Of a DNA stretch of 29,139 nucleotides, positions 7,887 to 15,153 are shown piece by piece; position 1 is the first letter of the stretch, and each line of letters begins with the position of its first letter. Location: contig CAMKAE010000003.1 of assembly GCA_946410395.1 (NCBI GenBank), positions 1 through 29,139 on the forward strand. Reading direction: 5' to 3'. The translations under genes and the position numbers were made by a program. The stretch comes from an uncultured Clostridia bacterium (lineage in GTDB: Bacteria; Bacillota; Clostridia; Christensenellales; Aristaeellaceae). The notes beneath the pieces are model-generated. The model saw only the letters and a program-made list of their open reading frames with translations, made no database searches and was not told the DNA's origin.

Positions 7887-9638
7887 ATGATCAGACGATG
7901 GTTTGCGCTGCTTTTGCTGGTGGGCCTGCTGACGGTGTCCGCCGGTTTTGCCGAGACACTGACGCCGGACACCTGGAGCGACGAAGTCCGGAAGGCCCAG
8001 ACACAGCTGGCTGTCCTCGGCTACTACAGCGGCGAGATCACGGGCCATTACGGCCAACAGACGCAGGAAGCCATGGCGGAATTCCGCAGGGATTTCGACC
8101 TTGGCGACGGCGGTGAGGCGGACGACGAGACCCTGAAAGCCCTGTATGCGGCGCAGTACCGCCCCATGCAGATCGGCACGACCGGCCCGGACGTGAAGCG
8201 GCTGCAGGCAAGGCTCATGTGGCTGGGCTATTACGGCGGCAAGGTGAGTGGCAATTATCTCTCCGCCACGGGTGCTGCCGTAAAGGAATTCCAGACCAAA
8301 ATGGGCCTGAGCGCCACCGGAAGCGCGGACATCCGCACCCAGGAGGAACTGTTCTCGGACCGGGCCGTCGCGAAAGTGGACAAGGCCAACGCCACCCCGG
8401 CCCCGGAGGTCCCGGATGAGGTGCTGGAAGTGCCCGACGGCGAGGAGGATAACGCGCCGACGGAAATTCCCTTCAAGAAGAACCTTGCCTATGAGAGCAC
8501 CGGCAGCCAGGTGAAGCTGCTGCAGCAGCGCCTGACCGACCTCGGCTATTATGCCGGTCCCATTTCCGGCAACTACCTGGGCCACACGCGCAATGCCGTG
8601 AAGGCTTTCCAGCAGCAGAACGCCCTGAATGTGACCGGAAAGGTGGACAAGAAGACCTGGAACGCCGTCTTCAACGACCCGTATGTAGTGCTGCCCAACG
8701 AAAAGGCCCGCACGGCCGCCAAGGCGGAGCAGCCCGCATTCCACATGGTGGTGGACGTAACCAACCAGATCGTCACAGCCTATGCCAGGGATGAGAGCGG
8801 CGCGTATACGGTTCCGATCCGCCAGATGATCTGCTCCTCCGGCACCACTGCCAACCCATCGGACCGCGGCGACTTTGTTCTCAGCGGCTACAAGACCACC
8901 TGGTGCTTCTTCCCCAAGTGGGGCGATTACGCCCGCTACTGGACCCGCATCAATTCCGGCATCGCGTTCCACTCCGTGATCTACAACACCGTGGACACGA
9001 AAGACCTCTCCGTTCGCAGCTATGACCGGCTGGGTCGGCGCGCCTCCCACGGCTGCATCCGCCTGCAGGTGGCCGATGCCAAGTGGATCTATGACTATGT
9101 GGCCGCGGGGACGGTGGTTTCCATCCGCTACGATCTGCCGGCCGACGCGGAGCTGAAGGCCTCCATCGTCAAGCCCGCGCTGAACAAGAAGACCATGCTT
9201 CCCTATGAAACGCCCCAGCCGACGCAGGAGCCTGTCTATGTCAGCGGCGCTCAGCCGCCGATGCCGCTGATGGAGATGAAAAAGAACGACAGCTCCACTT
9301 CCGTCTACTGGCTGCAGAAAAAGCTGACGGATCTCGGATACTATACCGGAAAGTGCTCCGGGACCTACCTCGACGGCACAGTCCAGGCCGTGAAGGCGTT
9401 TCAGCAGGCGCATGGCATCCGCGCTGACGGCGTGGCGACGCTGGACACGCTCCGGCTGATCTACGCGGCGGAGCTCGCGCCGGTCACCACCCCTGCGCCC
9501 CAGCCGATGGCGACGCCCGAACCGACCGAGCCTGCCGAAACGCTCGCGCCGATCACGGAGACAGCCGCGTCGGAGACGCCTGCGCCGCCGACGCCTACCC
9601 CCAAGCCCAGCACAGCGCCAAGGATCGTCAATCCCTGA
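7887..9638 (+). CDS. Secreted L,D-transpeptidase (YkuD) with four peptidoglycan-binding repeats
   Basis: Forms 3-3 crosslinks in peptidoglycan or attaches proteins to it, outside the membrane. ATG 7887 follows AGGAGATGG and opens a signal peptide (MIRRWFALLLLVGLLTVSAGFA, cleaved after about residue 22). Three PG_binding_1 repeats follow at about 33-94, 95-155 and 202-262, each with an LGYY-G---G-Y core. The YkuD catalytic domain spans about 288-418, with Cys390 in SHGCIR and His388. A fourth repeat is at about 465-528, and the protein ends in a Pro/Thr/Glu-rich tail. At 583 residues it is long for the family because repeats lie on both sides of the catalytic domain. It has its own promoter and terminator, so it is monocistronic. 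The donor peptide and the target cannot be told from sequence. Confidence 0.92.
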   Translation: MIRRWFALLLLVGLLTVSAGFAETLTPDTWSDEVRKAQTQLAVLGYYSGEITGHYGQQTQEAMAEFRRDFDLGDGGEADDETLKALYAAQYRPMQIGTTGPDVKRLQARLMWLGYYGGKVSGNYLSATGAAVKEFQTKMGLSATGSADIRTQEELFSDRAVAKVDKANATPAPEVPDEVLEVPDGEEDNAPTEIPFKKNLAYESTGSQVKLLQQRLTDLGYYAGPISGNYLGHTRNAVKAFQQQNALNVTGKVDKKTWNAVFNDPYVVLPNEKARTAAKAEQPAFHMVVDVTNQIVTAYARDESGAYTVPIRQMICSSGTTANPSDRGDFVLSGYKTTWCFFPKWGDYARYWTRINSGIAFHSVIYNTVDTKDLSVRSYDRLGRRASHGCIRLQVADAKWIYDYVAAGTVVSIRYDLPADAELKASIVKPALNKKTMLPYETPQPTQEPVYVSGAQPPMPLMEMKKNDSSTSVYWLQKKLTDLGYYTGKCSGTYLDGTVQAVKAFQQAHGIRADGVATLDTLRLIYAAELAPVTTPAPQPMATPEPTEPAETLAPITETAASETPAPPTPTPKPSTAPRIVNP

Positions 9639-9644
9639 CGACTC

Positions 9645-9676
9645 AAACCCCTGCTTTCTCCATACAGCGGGGGTTT
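9645..9676 (+). terminator. Intrinsic terminator of the L,D-transpeptidase gene
   Basis: An 11-base stem (9645-9655 with 9666-9676, one T-G wobble) starts 7 bases after the stop codon and its 3' arm ends in TTTT. Confidence 0.8.
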
Positions 9677-9683
9677 TCGCATA

Positions 9684-9708
9684 CAAAAAAGAGGGCTGCT
9701 GCCCTCTT
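9684..9708 (-). terminator. Intrinsic terminator of the minus-strand membrane-protein gene
   Basis: Perfect 8-base stem AAGAGGGC (9689-9696) with its complement (9701-9708), 4-base loop, followed on the minus strand by a T-run (9685-9690 as A). It begins 5 bases after the stop codon. Confidence 0.85.
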
Positions 9709-9712
9709 GGGT

Positions 9713-10195
9713 TCACATGGCGTCGATCTGCTCCCACAGCGCGTTCAATCCGTCCTGAATCTGGATGTTATACTCATTCGTGAGCGTTCCGCCGCTGGTC
9801 GTCAGGGTCGCAAGGTAAGCGTTGATGGATGCGTTCAAGGTGTCAAAGAGCGCGGTGTCCAGCGGGGCTTTTCCGCCTGCCTGGGCATACACATCATTCA
9901 GCGCCCTGATCACCCTGACATGGCTGAGAATAGAGGCCAGCGGCTTGTTGTTGCTGGACGCGGAGCCCGTGGAGCTGAGCAGATTCGCTTCACTGTTGGC
10001 GTTTTTCCATTCATCCTTGATCTGATAGATACAGCTGTTGACGATTTCCGGCCGAGCAGACAGATTGGGGATCAGCATCACCAGCGATACCGTCAGCGCA
10101 ACAGCCAGCACAATGATGATCACCAGCTGCAGCCGGCGAACGCCTTTATCGCCCTCTCCGAATGTCAAACCCTGTCTGGATGAATACCGTCTCAT
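9713..10195 (-). CDS. Single-pass membrane protein of unknown function
   Basis: Not recognised. With the ATG at 10195 (GGGGGAG 7 bases upstream) it has 160 residues: a basic N-terminus (MRRYSSRQGLTFGEGDKGVRR), one strong membrane helix at about 22-43 (LVIIIVLAVALTVSLVMLI), and an external domain of about 115 residues. That domain is mostly helical, rich in Asn, Ser and Ala, with one Cys. The charge pattern places the C-terminus outside. Isolated between two terminators or promoters, it appears monocistronic. No catalytic motif is visible; nothing links it to the neighbouring MATE exporter beyond shared strand. Confidence 0.7.
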   Translation of the reverse strand: MRRYSSRQGLTFGEGDKGVRRLQLVIIIVLAVALTVSLVMLIPNLSARPEIVNSCIYQIKDEWKNANSEANLLSSTGSASSNNKPLASILSHVRVIRALNDVYAQAGGKAPLDTALFDTLNASINAYLATLTTSGGTLTNEYNIQIQDGLNALWEQIDAM

Positions 10196-10230
10196 CCTGC
10201 ACTCCCCCTTCGCAGTAAACTGCCAATGGA

Positions 10231-10259
10231 ATCTTAACACAATTCCACAGTTTTGAAAA
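10231..10259 (-). promoter_or_regulatory. Predicted promoter of the small membrane-protein gene
   Basis: Minus strand TTTTCA (10254-10259), 17-base spacer, TAAGAT (10231-10236). The AT-rich stretch 10255-10330 upstream holds two TTCTTAA copies but no clear terminator for the MATE gene. Confidence 0.45.
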
Positions 10260-10346
10260 GAGTTTGGGCAAAATCACGGTAAATTCTTAAGGATAAAACC
10301 ACATTTTTCTTAAAACTGTCTGTTTTTTGACTGGGCTGCACCACTT

Positions 10347-11720
10347 TCAGCTCTCCAGGGCAGGCGTCTGCTCCAGCTTTCCGATCTCCCGGTAATACCC
10401 GACCATCAGCAGGATCGCCGCGCCGATCCAGGCAAGGATTTCCGCAAAGCATACGCCCCACTCCGCCATCAGGAGCGGCAGCAGCAGCGCGGCGCCGACG
10501 CGCATGGCCAGCTCCACAAAGCCGGAGATCATCGGGACCACGGTGTTGCCCAGGCCCTGCAGGGTGGATCGATAGACGAAAAGCAGATACAGCATGGGCA
10601 GGCCGCCGCTCATGACACAGAGAAAGCGATACCCGAAGGTCATGACCTGGGGAATGAAGTCCGGCGGGGCGCTCTCATCCGCCGTGATGAACAGCGAGAG
10701 CAGCGGCCTGCCGGCGAGGGCCACCGCTGTGCCGACGGCTGCGCCCATGAAAAAGCCGATGAACGCACTCTTGCGGAGCCCCTGGCGCACGCGGTCCAAC
10801 CGGCCGGCGCCGCGGTTCTGACCGGCAAAGGTGCTCACGCCGCCGCCCAGAGACGCTCCGGCGATCTCCACCAGACCCTGAAGCCTGGAAGCCGCGTTGT
10901 ATCCCGCCACAAAGGCGTAGCTGAAGCCGTTGACCACCGTCTGCAGGATCAGTCCGCCGATGGAGATCACCAGGTTCTGAAAGGCCACGGGTGAGCCGAG
11001 GCGCAGCAGCTGCCTGCACTTGGGCCTGTCCGGCCTGAGGTCTTCCTTCCAGGGACGCAGGGCCTGTGTCTGCCGGAAAGCGACGGCGCAAATCAGCACA
11101 GATACCGCCTGAGCGCTGACCGTCGCCAGCGCGCCGCCGTTGACGTGCATCTGCAGCGGCCCGATGAACAGCACATCCAGGAGAATGTTGACCGTTGTGG
11201 AGCAAACCATGGCGACCAGCGGGGTGCGGCTGTTGCCGAGGGCCCGCAGGAACCCGGCCAGCACGTTCAGCGCCATGGTCAGCGGCAGTCCGGCAAAGAT
11301 GATCCGAAGATAGCCCTCGGTCAGGTCGATGATTTCCGTCTTGGTCCGCATGAGCAGCAGCGTCGGCCGGAGCAGCAGCTGGCTGACAAGGCCCAGCAGG
11401 ACGGTGACGATCACGGCGATCAGGGCGCTCTGTCCCACAGTCCGGCGAAGCCCGGCGTAATCCTTTGCGCCATACTCCTGGGCTGCGCGGATCGAGAAGC
11501 CTTGCGCCAGACCCATGGCGAGGGACAACACGGTCCAGTCCAGCCAGCCCGACGCAGAGACGGCCGTCAGGGCTGTGACGCCCAGCATCCGCCCGACGAT
11601 CAGGGAATCCACCAGGCTATAGAGCTGCTGCAGCGCATTGCCCGCAAGGATTGGCAGAGAAAAACGAAGGATCAGCCCGGTCGGATTCCCGACAGTCATG
11701 TCCCGGGTGCCGTTCTTCAT
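10347..11720 (-). CDS. MATE family efflux transporter
   Basis: Multidrug and toxin extrusion antiporter of the inner membrane, exchanging cationic or other compounds for Na+ or H+. The 457 residues give about 12 hydrophobic helices in two similar halves. MTVGNPTGLILRFSLPILAGNALQQLYSLVDSLIVGR is the standard opening of the DinF/NorM-like group in Clostridia, and TLQGLGNTVVPMISGFVELAMR is the typical segment in the second half. The ATG at 11720 is preceded by GGAAGGGG about 11 bases upstream. It lies 45 bases past the mscL terminator without an obvious promoter of its own, so it may depend partly on read-through. The substrate cannot be inferred. Confidence 0.93.
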   Translation of the reverse strand: MKNGTRDMTVGNPTGLILRFSLPILAGNALQQLYSLVDSLIVGRMLGVTALTAVSASGWLDWTVLSLAMGLAQGFSIRAAQEYGAKDYAGLRRTVGQSALIAVIVTVLLGLVSQLLLRPTLLLMRTKTEIIDLTEGYLRIIFAGLPLTMALNVLAGFLRALGNSRTPLVAMVCSTTVNILLDVLFIGPLQMHVNGGALATVSAQAVSVLICAVAFRQTQALRPWKEDLRPDRPKCRQLLRLGSPVAFQNLVISIGGLILQTVVNGFSYAFVAGYNAASRLQGLVEIAGASLGGGVSTFAGQNRGAGRLDRVRQGLRKSAFIGFFMGAAVGTAVALAGRPLLSLFITADESAPPDFIPQVMTFGYRFLCVMSGGLPMLYLLFVYRSTLQGLGNTVVPMISGFVELAMRVGAALLLPLLMAEWGVCFAEILAWIGAAILLMVGYYREIGKLEQTPALES

Positions 11721-11764
11721 GTTGCGCTTACGCCCCTTCCGCTTTGTTTTTGAATTATGGCAGG

Positions 11765-11794
11765 AAAAAAGCGCAGCTGCCGAAGCAACTGCGC
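11765..11794 (-). terminator. Intrinsic terminator of mscL
   Basis: Minus strand: a 10-base stem (one G-T wobble) closed by a stable TTCG tetraloop (11781-11784), followed directly by six Ts (11765-11770). It is 14 bases beyond the mscL stop codon. Confidence 0.9.
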
Positions 11795-11807
11795 AGGATG
11801 ATGGCGC

Positions 11808-12227
11808 TTACTTCTTGGCCGGGGTGTACTGCAGTTCAGAGGTGCAGTTGGGGCAGCGGGTCGCCTTGATCGGCACTTCGCTGAAGCAATAGGGGCATTC
11901 CTTGGTGGTGGGAGCGGCGGGTGCTTCTTCCTTCTTCCGCAGATCCCTGGACTTGTTCGCAACCTTGATGATGATGAACAGCACAAGCGCGATGACAATG
12001 AAGTTGATGATCGTGCCAGCAAAGCGCATGAGGTTGTCCACAATGCCCGGGGCCGGCGCGCCGTTCTCGCCCATCGGCACAACCTTGTCCAGCAGCGGCT
12101 GGATGAAGTTGGCGATCAGCGAGTCCACGATGGCCTTGAAGGCGCCGCCGATGATGATGCCGACGGCCATGTCAATGACATTGCCCTTCATGGCAAACTC
12201 TTTGAATTCCTTCAAAAACTTCTTCAT
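11808..12227 (-). CDS. mscL: Large-conductance mechanosensitive channel with C-terminal zinc ribbon
   Basis: Emergency osmotic release channel, a pentamer in the inner membrane. ATG 12227 follows AGGAGG. The 139 residues start MKKFLKEFKEFAMKGNVIDMAVGIIIGGAF, the amphipathic N-helix and TM1 of MscL. A periplasmic loop and TM2 (IINFIVIALVLFIIIKVANK) follow. After TM2 the usual cytoplasmic helix leads into a treble-clef-like zinc ribbon, CPYC and CPNC separated by 12 residues. That ribbon is an add-on seen in some Firmicutes MscL proteins but absent from the E. coli type. Its role is not known; regulation or assembly is possible. Confidence 0.95.
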   Translation of the reverse strand: MKKFLKEFKEFAMKGNVIDMAVGIIIGGAFKAIVDSLIANFIQPLLDKVVPMGENGAPAPGIVDNLMRFAGTIINFIVIALVLFIIIKVANKSRDLRKKEEAPAAPTTKECPYCFSEVPIKATRCPNCTSELQYTPAKK

Positions 12228-12262
12228 GTTATTTCCTCCTTTTCTTCCTTGGGGTTGCTGAA

Positions 12263-12291
12263 AGTATAGCACACATTTGTAACAAGTTCAA
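12263..12291 (-). promoter_or_regulatory. Predicted mscL promoter
   Basis: Minus strand TTGAAC (12286-12291), 17-base spacer, TATACT (12263-12268). The spacer carries TTGTTACAA (plus-strand 12277-12285). Confidence 0.75.
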
Positions 12292-12298
12292 GTGAAAA

Positions 12299-12922
12299 TC
12301 ACGCGTCGCCGCTGAAAAAAACAGCCAAAAGACCGGCGTCAAACGATAGCAGGGCGCTGGCTTCCTTCCATTCGTTGCTGACACCCAATGGAATCCTGTT
12401 CTCCAGCACGGCGTTTTCAAGCGGCCACTCCGTGCCCCGCAGGTTGACGCCCGTTACCCTCTCCGTGAACGCCATCAGGGAGAGCTTGCGGTCCAGGACC
12501 CTGGGCAGCGCGTAACTTCCCGGAGGCAGAATCGTGACTTTGTTCTGACGGTCACAGAGCCACAGGCGTTCCTTGCGGAGGGCGCAGTCGGCCGCGAGCT
12601 GCAGATTGGCGATCGTGTGGTCCAGCCTGCCGCCCAGGCCCCCGCCAACACGGAATTCCCTGTATCCCCTCCCGCGGGCTTCCCGCACGCAGACAGCCGT
12701 GTCGGTGTCATCCTTGTGCACCGGCAGCTCCAGAATCTTTTCCGGCGGTAAATCCGGCCTGGGCATGGAGTCAAAATCCCCGACCACGAGATCCGGAACA
12801 AGCCCGGCCTTCAGCGCAGCCTCATAGCCGCGGTCCGCGCAGATCAGCAGATCCAGCGGACCCGGGAACAGGAACTCAGCCTCCTCGCCCTGATACATCG
12901 CCGCGATGATCGTACATTTCAC
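12299..12922 (-). CDS. thiN: Thiamine pyrophosphokinase
   Basis: Converts thiamine and ATP to thiamine diphosphate and AMP; cytoplasmic. The 207 residues show the family's ordered motifs: ADRGYEAALKAGLVPDLVVGDFDS in the N-terminal catalytic domain, KDDTDTAVCV with the metal-binding Asp residues, GGLGGRLDHTIANLQ, and the C-terminal thiamine-binding GVSNEW. The start is a GTG at 12922 with GGAGG 9 bases upstream. It begins only 14 bases after the terminator T-run of ispH-rpsA, and its ribosome-binding site can pair with that terminator's 3' arm, so expression may depend on read-through. I found no TPP riboswitch ahead of it. Confidence 0.93.
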   Translation of the reverse strand: MKCTIIAAMYQGEEAEFLFPGPLDLLICADRGYEAALKAGLVPDLVVGDFDSMPRPDLPPEKILELPVHKDDTDTAVCVREARGRGYREFRVGGGLGGRLDHTIANLQLAADCALRKERLWLCDRQNKVTILPPGSYALPRVLDRKLSLMAFTERVTGVNLRGTEWPLENAVLENRIPLGVSNEWKEASALLSFDAGLLAVFFSGDA

Positions 12923-12935
12923 GGTAACTTGCCTC

Positions 12936-12969
12936 CGAAAAAAGGAGGCCTGCCGAGACAGACCTCCTT
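12936..12969 (-). terminator. Intrinsic terminator after ispH-rpsA
   Basis: Minus strand: 11-base stem (12959-12969 with 12942-12952, one wobble), 6-base loop, then a T-run (12937-12942). It starts 13 bases after the rpsA stop codon. Confidence 0.85.
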
Positions 12970-12981
12970 GATGTCCGATGA

Positions 12982-15069
12982 TTAAGCCTCTTCGGTGGCT
13001 TCCTTGACGGCGTCTTCGACGGCCTCGACAGCCTCGGCAGCCTTCTCTTCGATGGCCTCCACAGCCTCAGCGGCCTGCTCGTCGATCGCTTCGACGGCCT
13101 CGGCGGCCTCAGCGACGGCTTCCTCAGCCGGGATATCCAGCTGCTCGCCTTCCTCCAGGTTCTCGAAGGCCTCGTCCTCGAGCGCCTGGCGGATGGACAG
13201 GGAGATGCGCTTGCGCTCGGTGTCCACGGACAGCACTTTCACGCGGACGGTGTCGCCCACGTTCACGGCGTCCTCAACCTTGGCAATCTTGGTGGGCGCG
13301 CACTGGGAGATGTGCACCAGGCCGTCCAGGCCGGGCTCCAGCTCCACGAAAGCGCCGAAGGTCACGATGCGGACGGCCTTGCCTTCCACGATGGCGCCTT
13401 CCGGATACTTCTCCGCGGCGTTGTCCCAGGGCTTAGGCTGCAGCTGCTTGTAACCCAGCTGGATGCGCTCGCGCTCACGGTCCAGGCTCAGGATCTTCAC
13501 GTCGATCTCCTGGCCGGGCTTCACGACGTCAGCGGGCTCCTTGATGTGGCCCCAGCTCAGGTCGGTGATGTGCACCAGGCCGTCCACGCCGCCCACGTCC
13601 ACAAAGGCGCCGAAGCTCGTCAGCCGGCGGACGATGCCATGGATCACCATGCCCTCTTCCAGGCGATCCCAGGCTTCCTTCTTCTTGGCAGCGCTCTCCT
13701 CCAGCATGGCCTGACGGCGGCTGGCGACGATGCGCTTCTTCTTCTCGTCGACCTCGATGATCTTGAGCTTCATGTCCTTGCCCACGAAGTCGCCGATCTT
13801 GTCCACGTAGCGGGGAGCCAGCTGAGACGCGGGCACAAACGCACGAACACCGCCGACATCAGCAATCAGACCGCCTTTGACGGCCTCCTTGCCAACGCCT
13901 TCCACGTATTCGCCGGCGTTGTACTTGGCCATCAGCGCTTCCCAGGCCTTGCGATTGACGACGTTGCGCTGGGACAGAACGACGTTGCCCTCGCCGTCAT
14001 TGACTTTGACGACTTCGACTTCGATCTCGTCTCCGACCTTGACGTCCTCCTGGGACAGGTCGCTGCGCTTGAGCAGTCCGTCGGACTTGCCGCCGATGTT
14101 CACGATGATCTCATCATCGCGCTCTTCGATCACAGTGCCGGTGACGGTCTGGCCGGTCCGGTAGCGAACGAAGGTCTGCTCGACTTCCGCCATGAAATCG
14201 CTGTTGGTGTTCTCCTCGGGTGCCTGGGTCTTGTTCTCGATGTCGGTCATGGTCGTGACAACCTCCTTCAGTGTTCCGTCGGGCGTCGATGCCCCGGCGG
14301 TGATTCCGATCCGATCGGAGTGGATATTTGCAAAGGCTGACGGAATCTCCGCCGCGCACTCTACCAAAATGGTTCTGGGACATAGCTCCCAGCAGGTCCG
14401 GAAGAGCTTCTGCGTGTTGGCGCTGTGACGCCCGCCGACCACGATCATGGCGTCGCTGCGCGAGGCAAGCGCCCGAGCCTCCCGCTGGCGGACCTCCGTC
14501 GCGTTGCAGATGGTGCAGTGCTCTTCGAGCTGCCTGACCCGCTGCCGCAGCACGGCGACGATCTGTTCCCAGCTTTCGGGCGGGAACGTGGTCTGCGCGC
14601 ACACGGCTGCCTTTTTCATCTCAGGCAGTGCGGCGGCTTCCTCGGCTGTGGCGATGACCGTATGCGGTCCCCGGATCCAGCCGACCGTCCCCTGCACTTC
14701 GGGATGGTCCCGCTCGCCGATGACGATCACCGGTGTGCCATCCGCGGAGGCTTCCGCCGCGATCCGGTGAAGCCGGTCCACAAAGGGGCAGGTCAGGTCC
14801 GTCACAGGTGCACCCAAGGCGGCAAGACGGTCCAGCACATCCGGCGCAACGCCGTGACTGCGGATCAGCACAGTGCGTCCGGCAGCCTCTTCCGGTGTGC
14901 GGATGGGTTCGATTCCTTTGGCCCGGAGGTCATCCACTACCTGCCGGTTGTGAATCAGCTCCCCCAGCGTACACGCGGGCGTTCCGCTTTCGGCGATCCG
15001 TTCAGCGGCCTCAACGGCCCGGCGGACACCCATGCAGAATCCGGCGTGAGCAGCGACTTCCAAAGGCAT
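12982..15069 (-). CDS. ispH-rpsA: Fused 4-hydroxy-3-methylbut-2-enyl diphosphate reductase and ribosomal protein S1
   Basis: A bifunctional fusion known from Clostridia. Residues 1-270 are IspH, the [4Fe-4S] enzyme making IPP and DMAPP in the last MEP-pathway step. Visible are Cys12 (HAGFC), Cys94 (DLTCPFV) and Cys188 (CTICNAT) for the cluster, SHGV, His122/Glu124 (DHPEVQG) and QTTFP. After a linker, four S1 RNA-binding domains follow, the third and fourth with SFGAFVDV and TFGAFVEL cores. They bind mRNA on the 30S subunit. The last 41 residues are an Ala/Glu-rich 11-residue repeat. The start ATG 15069 has GGGAGAGG 5 bases upstream; the ATG at 15096 does not. A second SD-ATG pair inside the gene (14250) could yield S1 alone. 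It lies downstream of glyA, 84 bases away. Confidence 0.95.
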   Translation of the reverse strand: MPLEVAAHAGFCMGVRRAVEAAERIAESGTPACTLGELIHNRQVVDDLRAKGIEPIRTPEEAAGRTVLIRSHGVAPDVLDRLAALGAPVTDLTCPFVDRLHRIAAEASADGTPVIVIGERDHPEVQGTVGWIRGPHTVIATAEEAAALPEMKKAAVCAQTTFPPESWEQIVAVLRQRVRQLEEHCTICNATEVRQREARALASRSDAMIVVGGRHSANTQKLFRTCWELCPRTILVECAAEIPSAFANIHSDRIGITAGASTPDGTLKEVVTTMTDIENKTQAPEENTNSDFMAEVEQTFVRYRTGQTVTGTVIEERDDEIIVNIGGKSDGLLKRSDLSQEDVKVGDEIEVEVVKVNDGEGNVVLSQRNVVNRKAWEALMAKYNAGEYVEGVGKEAVKGGLIADVGGVRAFVPASQLAPRYVDKIGDFVGKDMKLKIIEVDEKKKRIVASRRQAMLEESAAKKKEAWDRLEEGMVIHGIVRRLTSFGAFVDVGGVDGLVHITDLSWGHIKEPADVVKPGQEIDVKILSLDRERERIQLGYKQLQPKPWDNAAEKYPEGAIVEGKAVRIVTFGAFVELEPGLDGLVHISQCAPTKIAKVEDAVNVGDTVRVKVLSVDTERKRISLSIRQALEDEAFENLEEGEQLDIPAEEAVAEAAEAVEAIDEQAAEAVEAIEEKAAEAVEAVEDAVKEATEEA
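13009..13107 (-). repeat. Three 33-base repeats encoding an 11-residue Ala/Glu repeat
   Basis: Three tandem units of AAEAVEAIDEQ, AAEAVEAIEEK and AAEAVEAVEDA near the C-terminus of S1. The DNA is imperfectly repeated at 33 bases (GCCTCAGCGGCCTGC-like blocks). The protein would form a long acidic amphipathic helix. Confidence 0.8.
14248..14268 (-). promoter_or_regulatory. Internal Shine-Dalgarno and ATG at the IspH/S1 junction
   Basis: Minus strand AAGGAGG (14262-14268) is followed 11 bases later by an in-frame ATG (14250) starting MTDIENKTQAPEE, exactly where IspH ends and the linker to S1 begins. It could initiate a 422-residue free S1. The spacing is a little long. Confidence 0.45.
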
Positions 15070-15095
15070 GTGAACCTCTCCCGCACTGTTTTGCA

Positions 15096-15110
15096 TCGAA
15101 AGCGTTTCGA
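15096..15110. promoter_or_regulatory. Palindrome upstream of ispH-rpsA
   Basis: TCGAAA (15096-15101) and TTTCGA (15105-15110) around GCG, 27 bases ahead of the start codon. The core AAAGCGTTT resembles LacI/CcpA-family operators, but 3 of 14 positions differ from a cre site. No convincing promoter is visible in 15070-15153. Confidence 0.3.
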
Positions 15111-15153
15111 CACAATTGCAAAAACTCCTGCAAGAAATGTTATTTTTCGAAAA

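Noticed and set aside
7821..9737. 638-codon minus-strand open frame
   Set aside because: Antisense to the L,D-transpeptidase; Arg/Gly/His-rich composition and no start signal.
12299..12981. TPP riboswitch before thiN
   Set aside because: Only about 14 bases separate the upstream terminator from the thiN start, and no THI-box sequence is visible.
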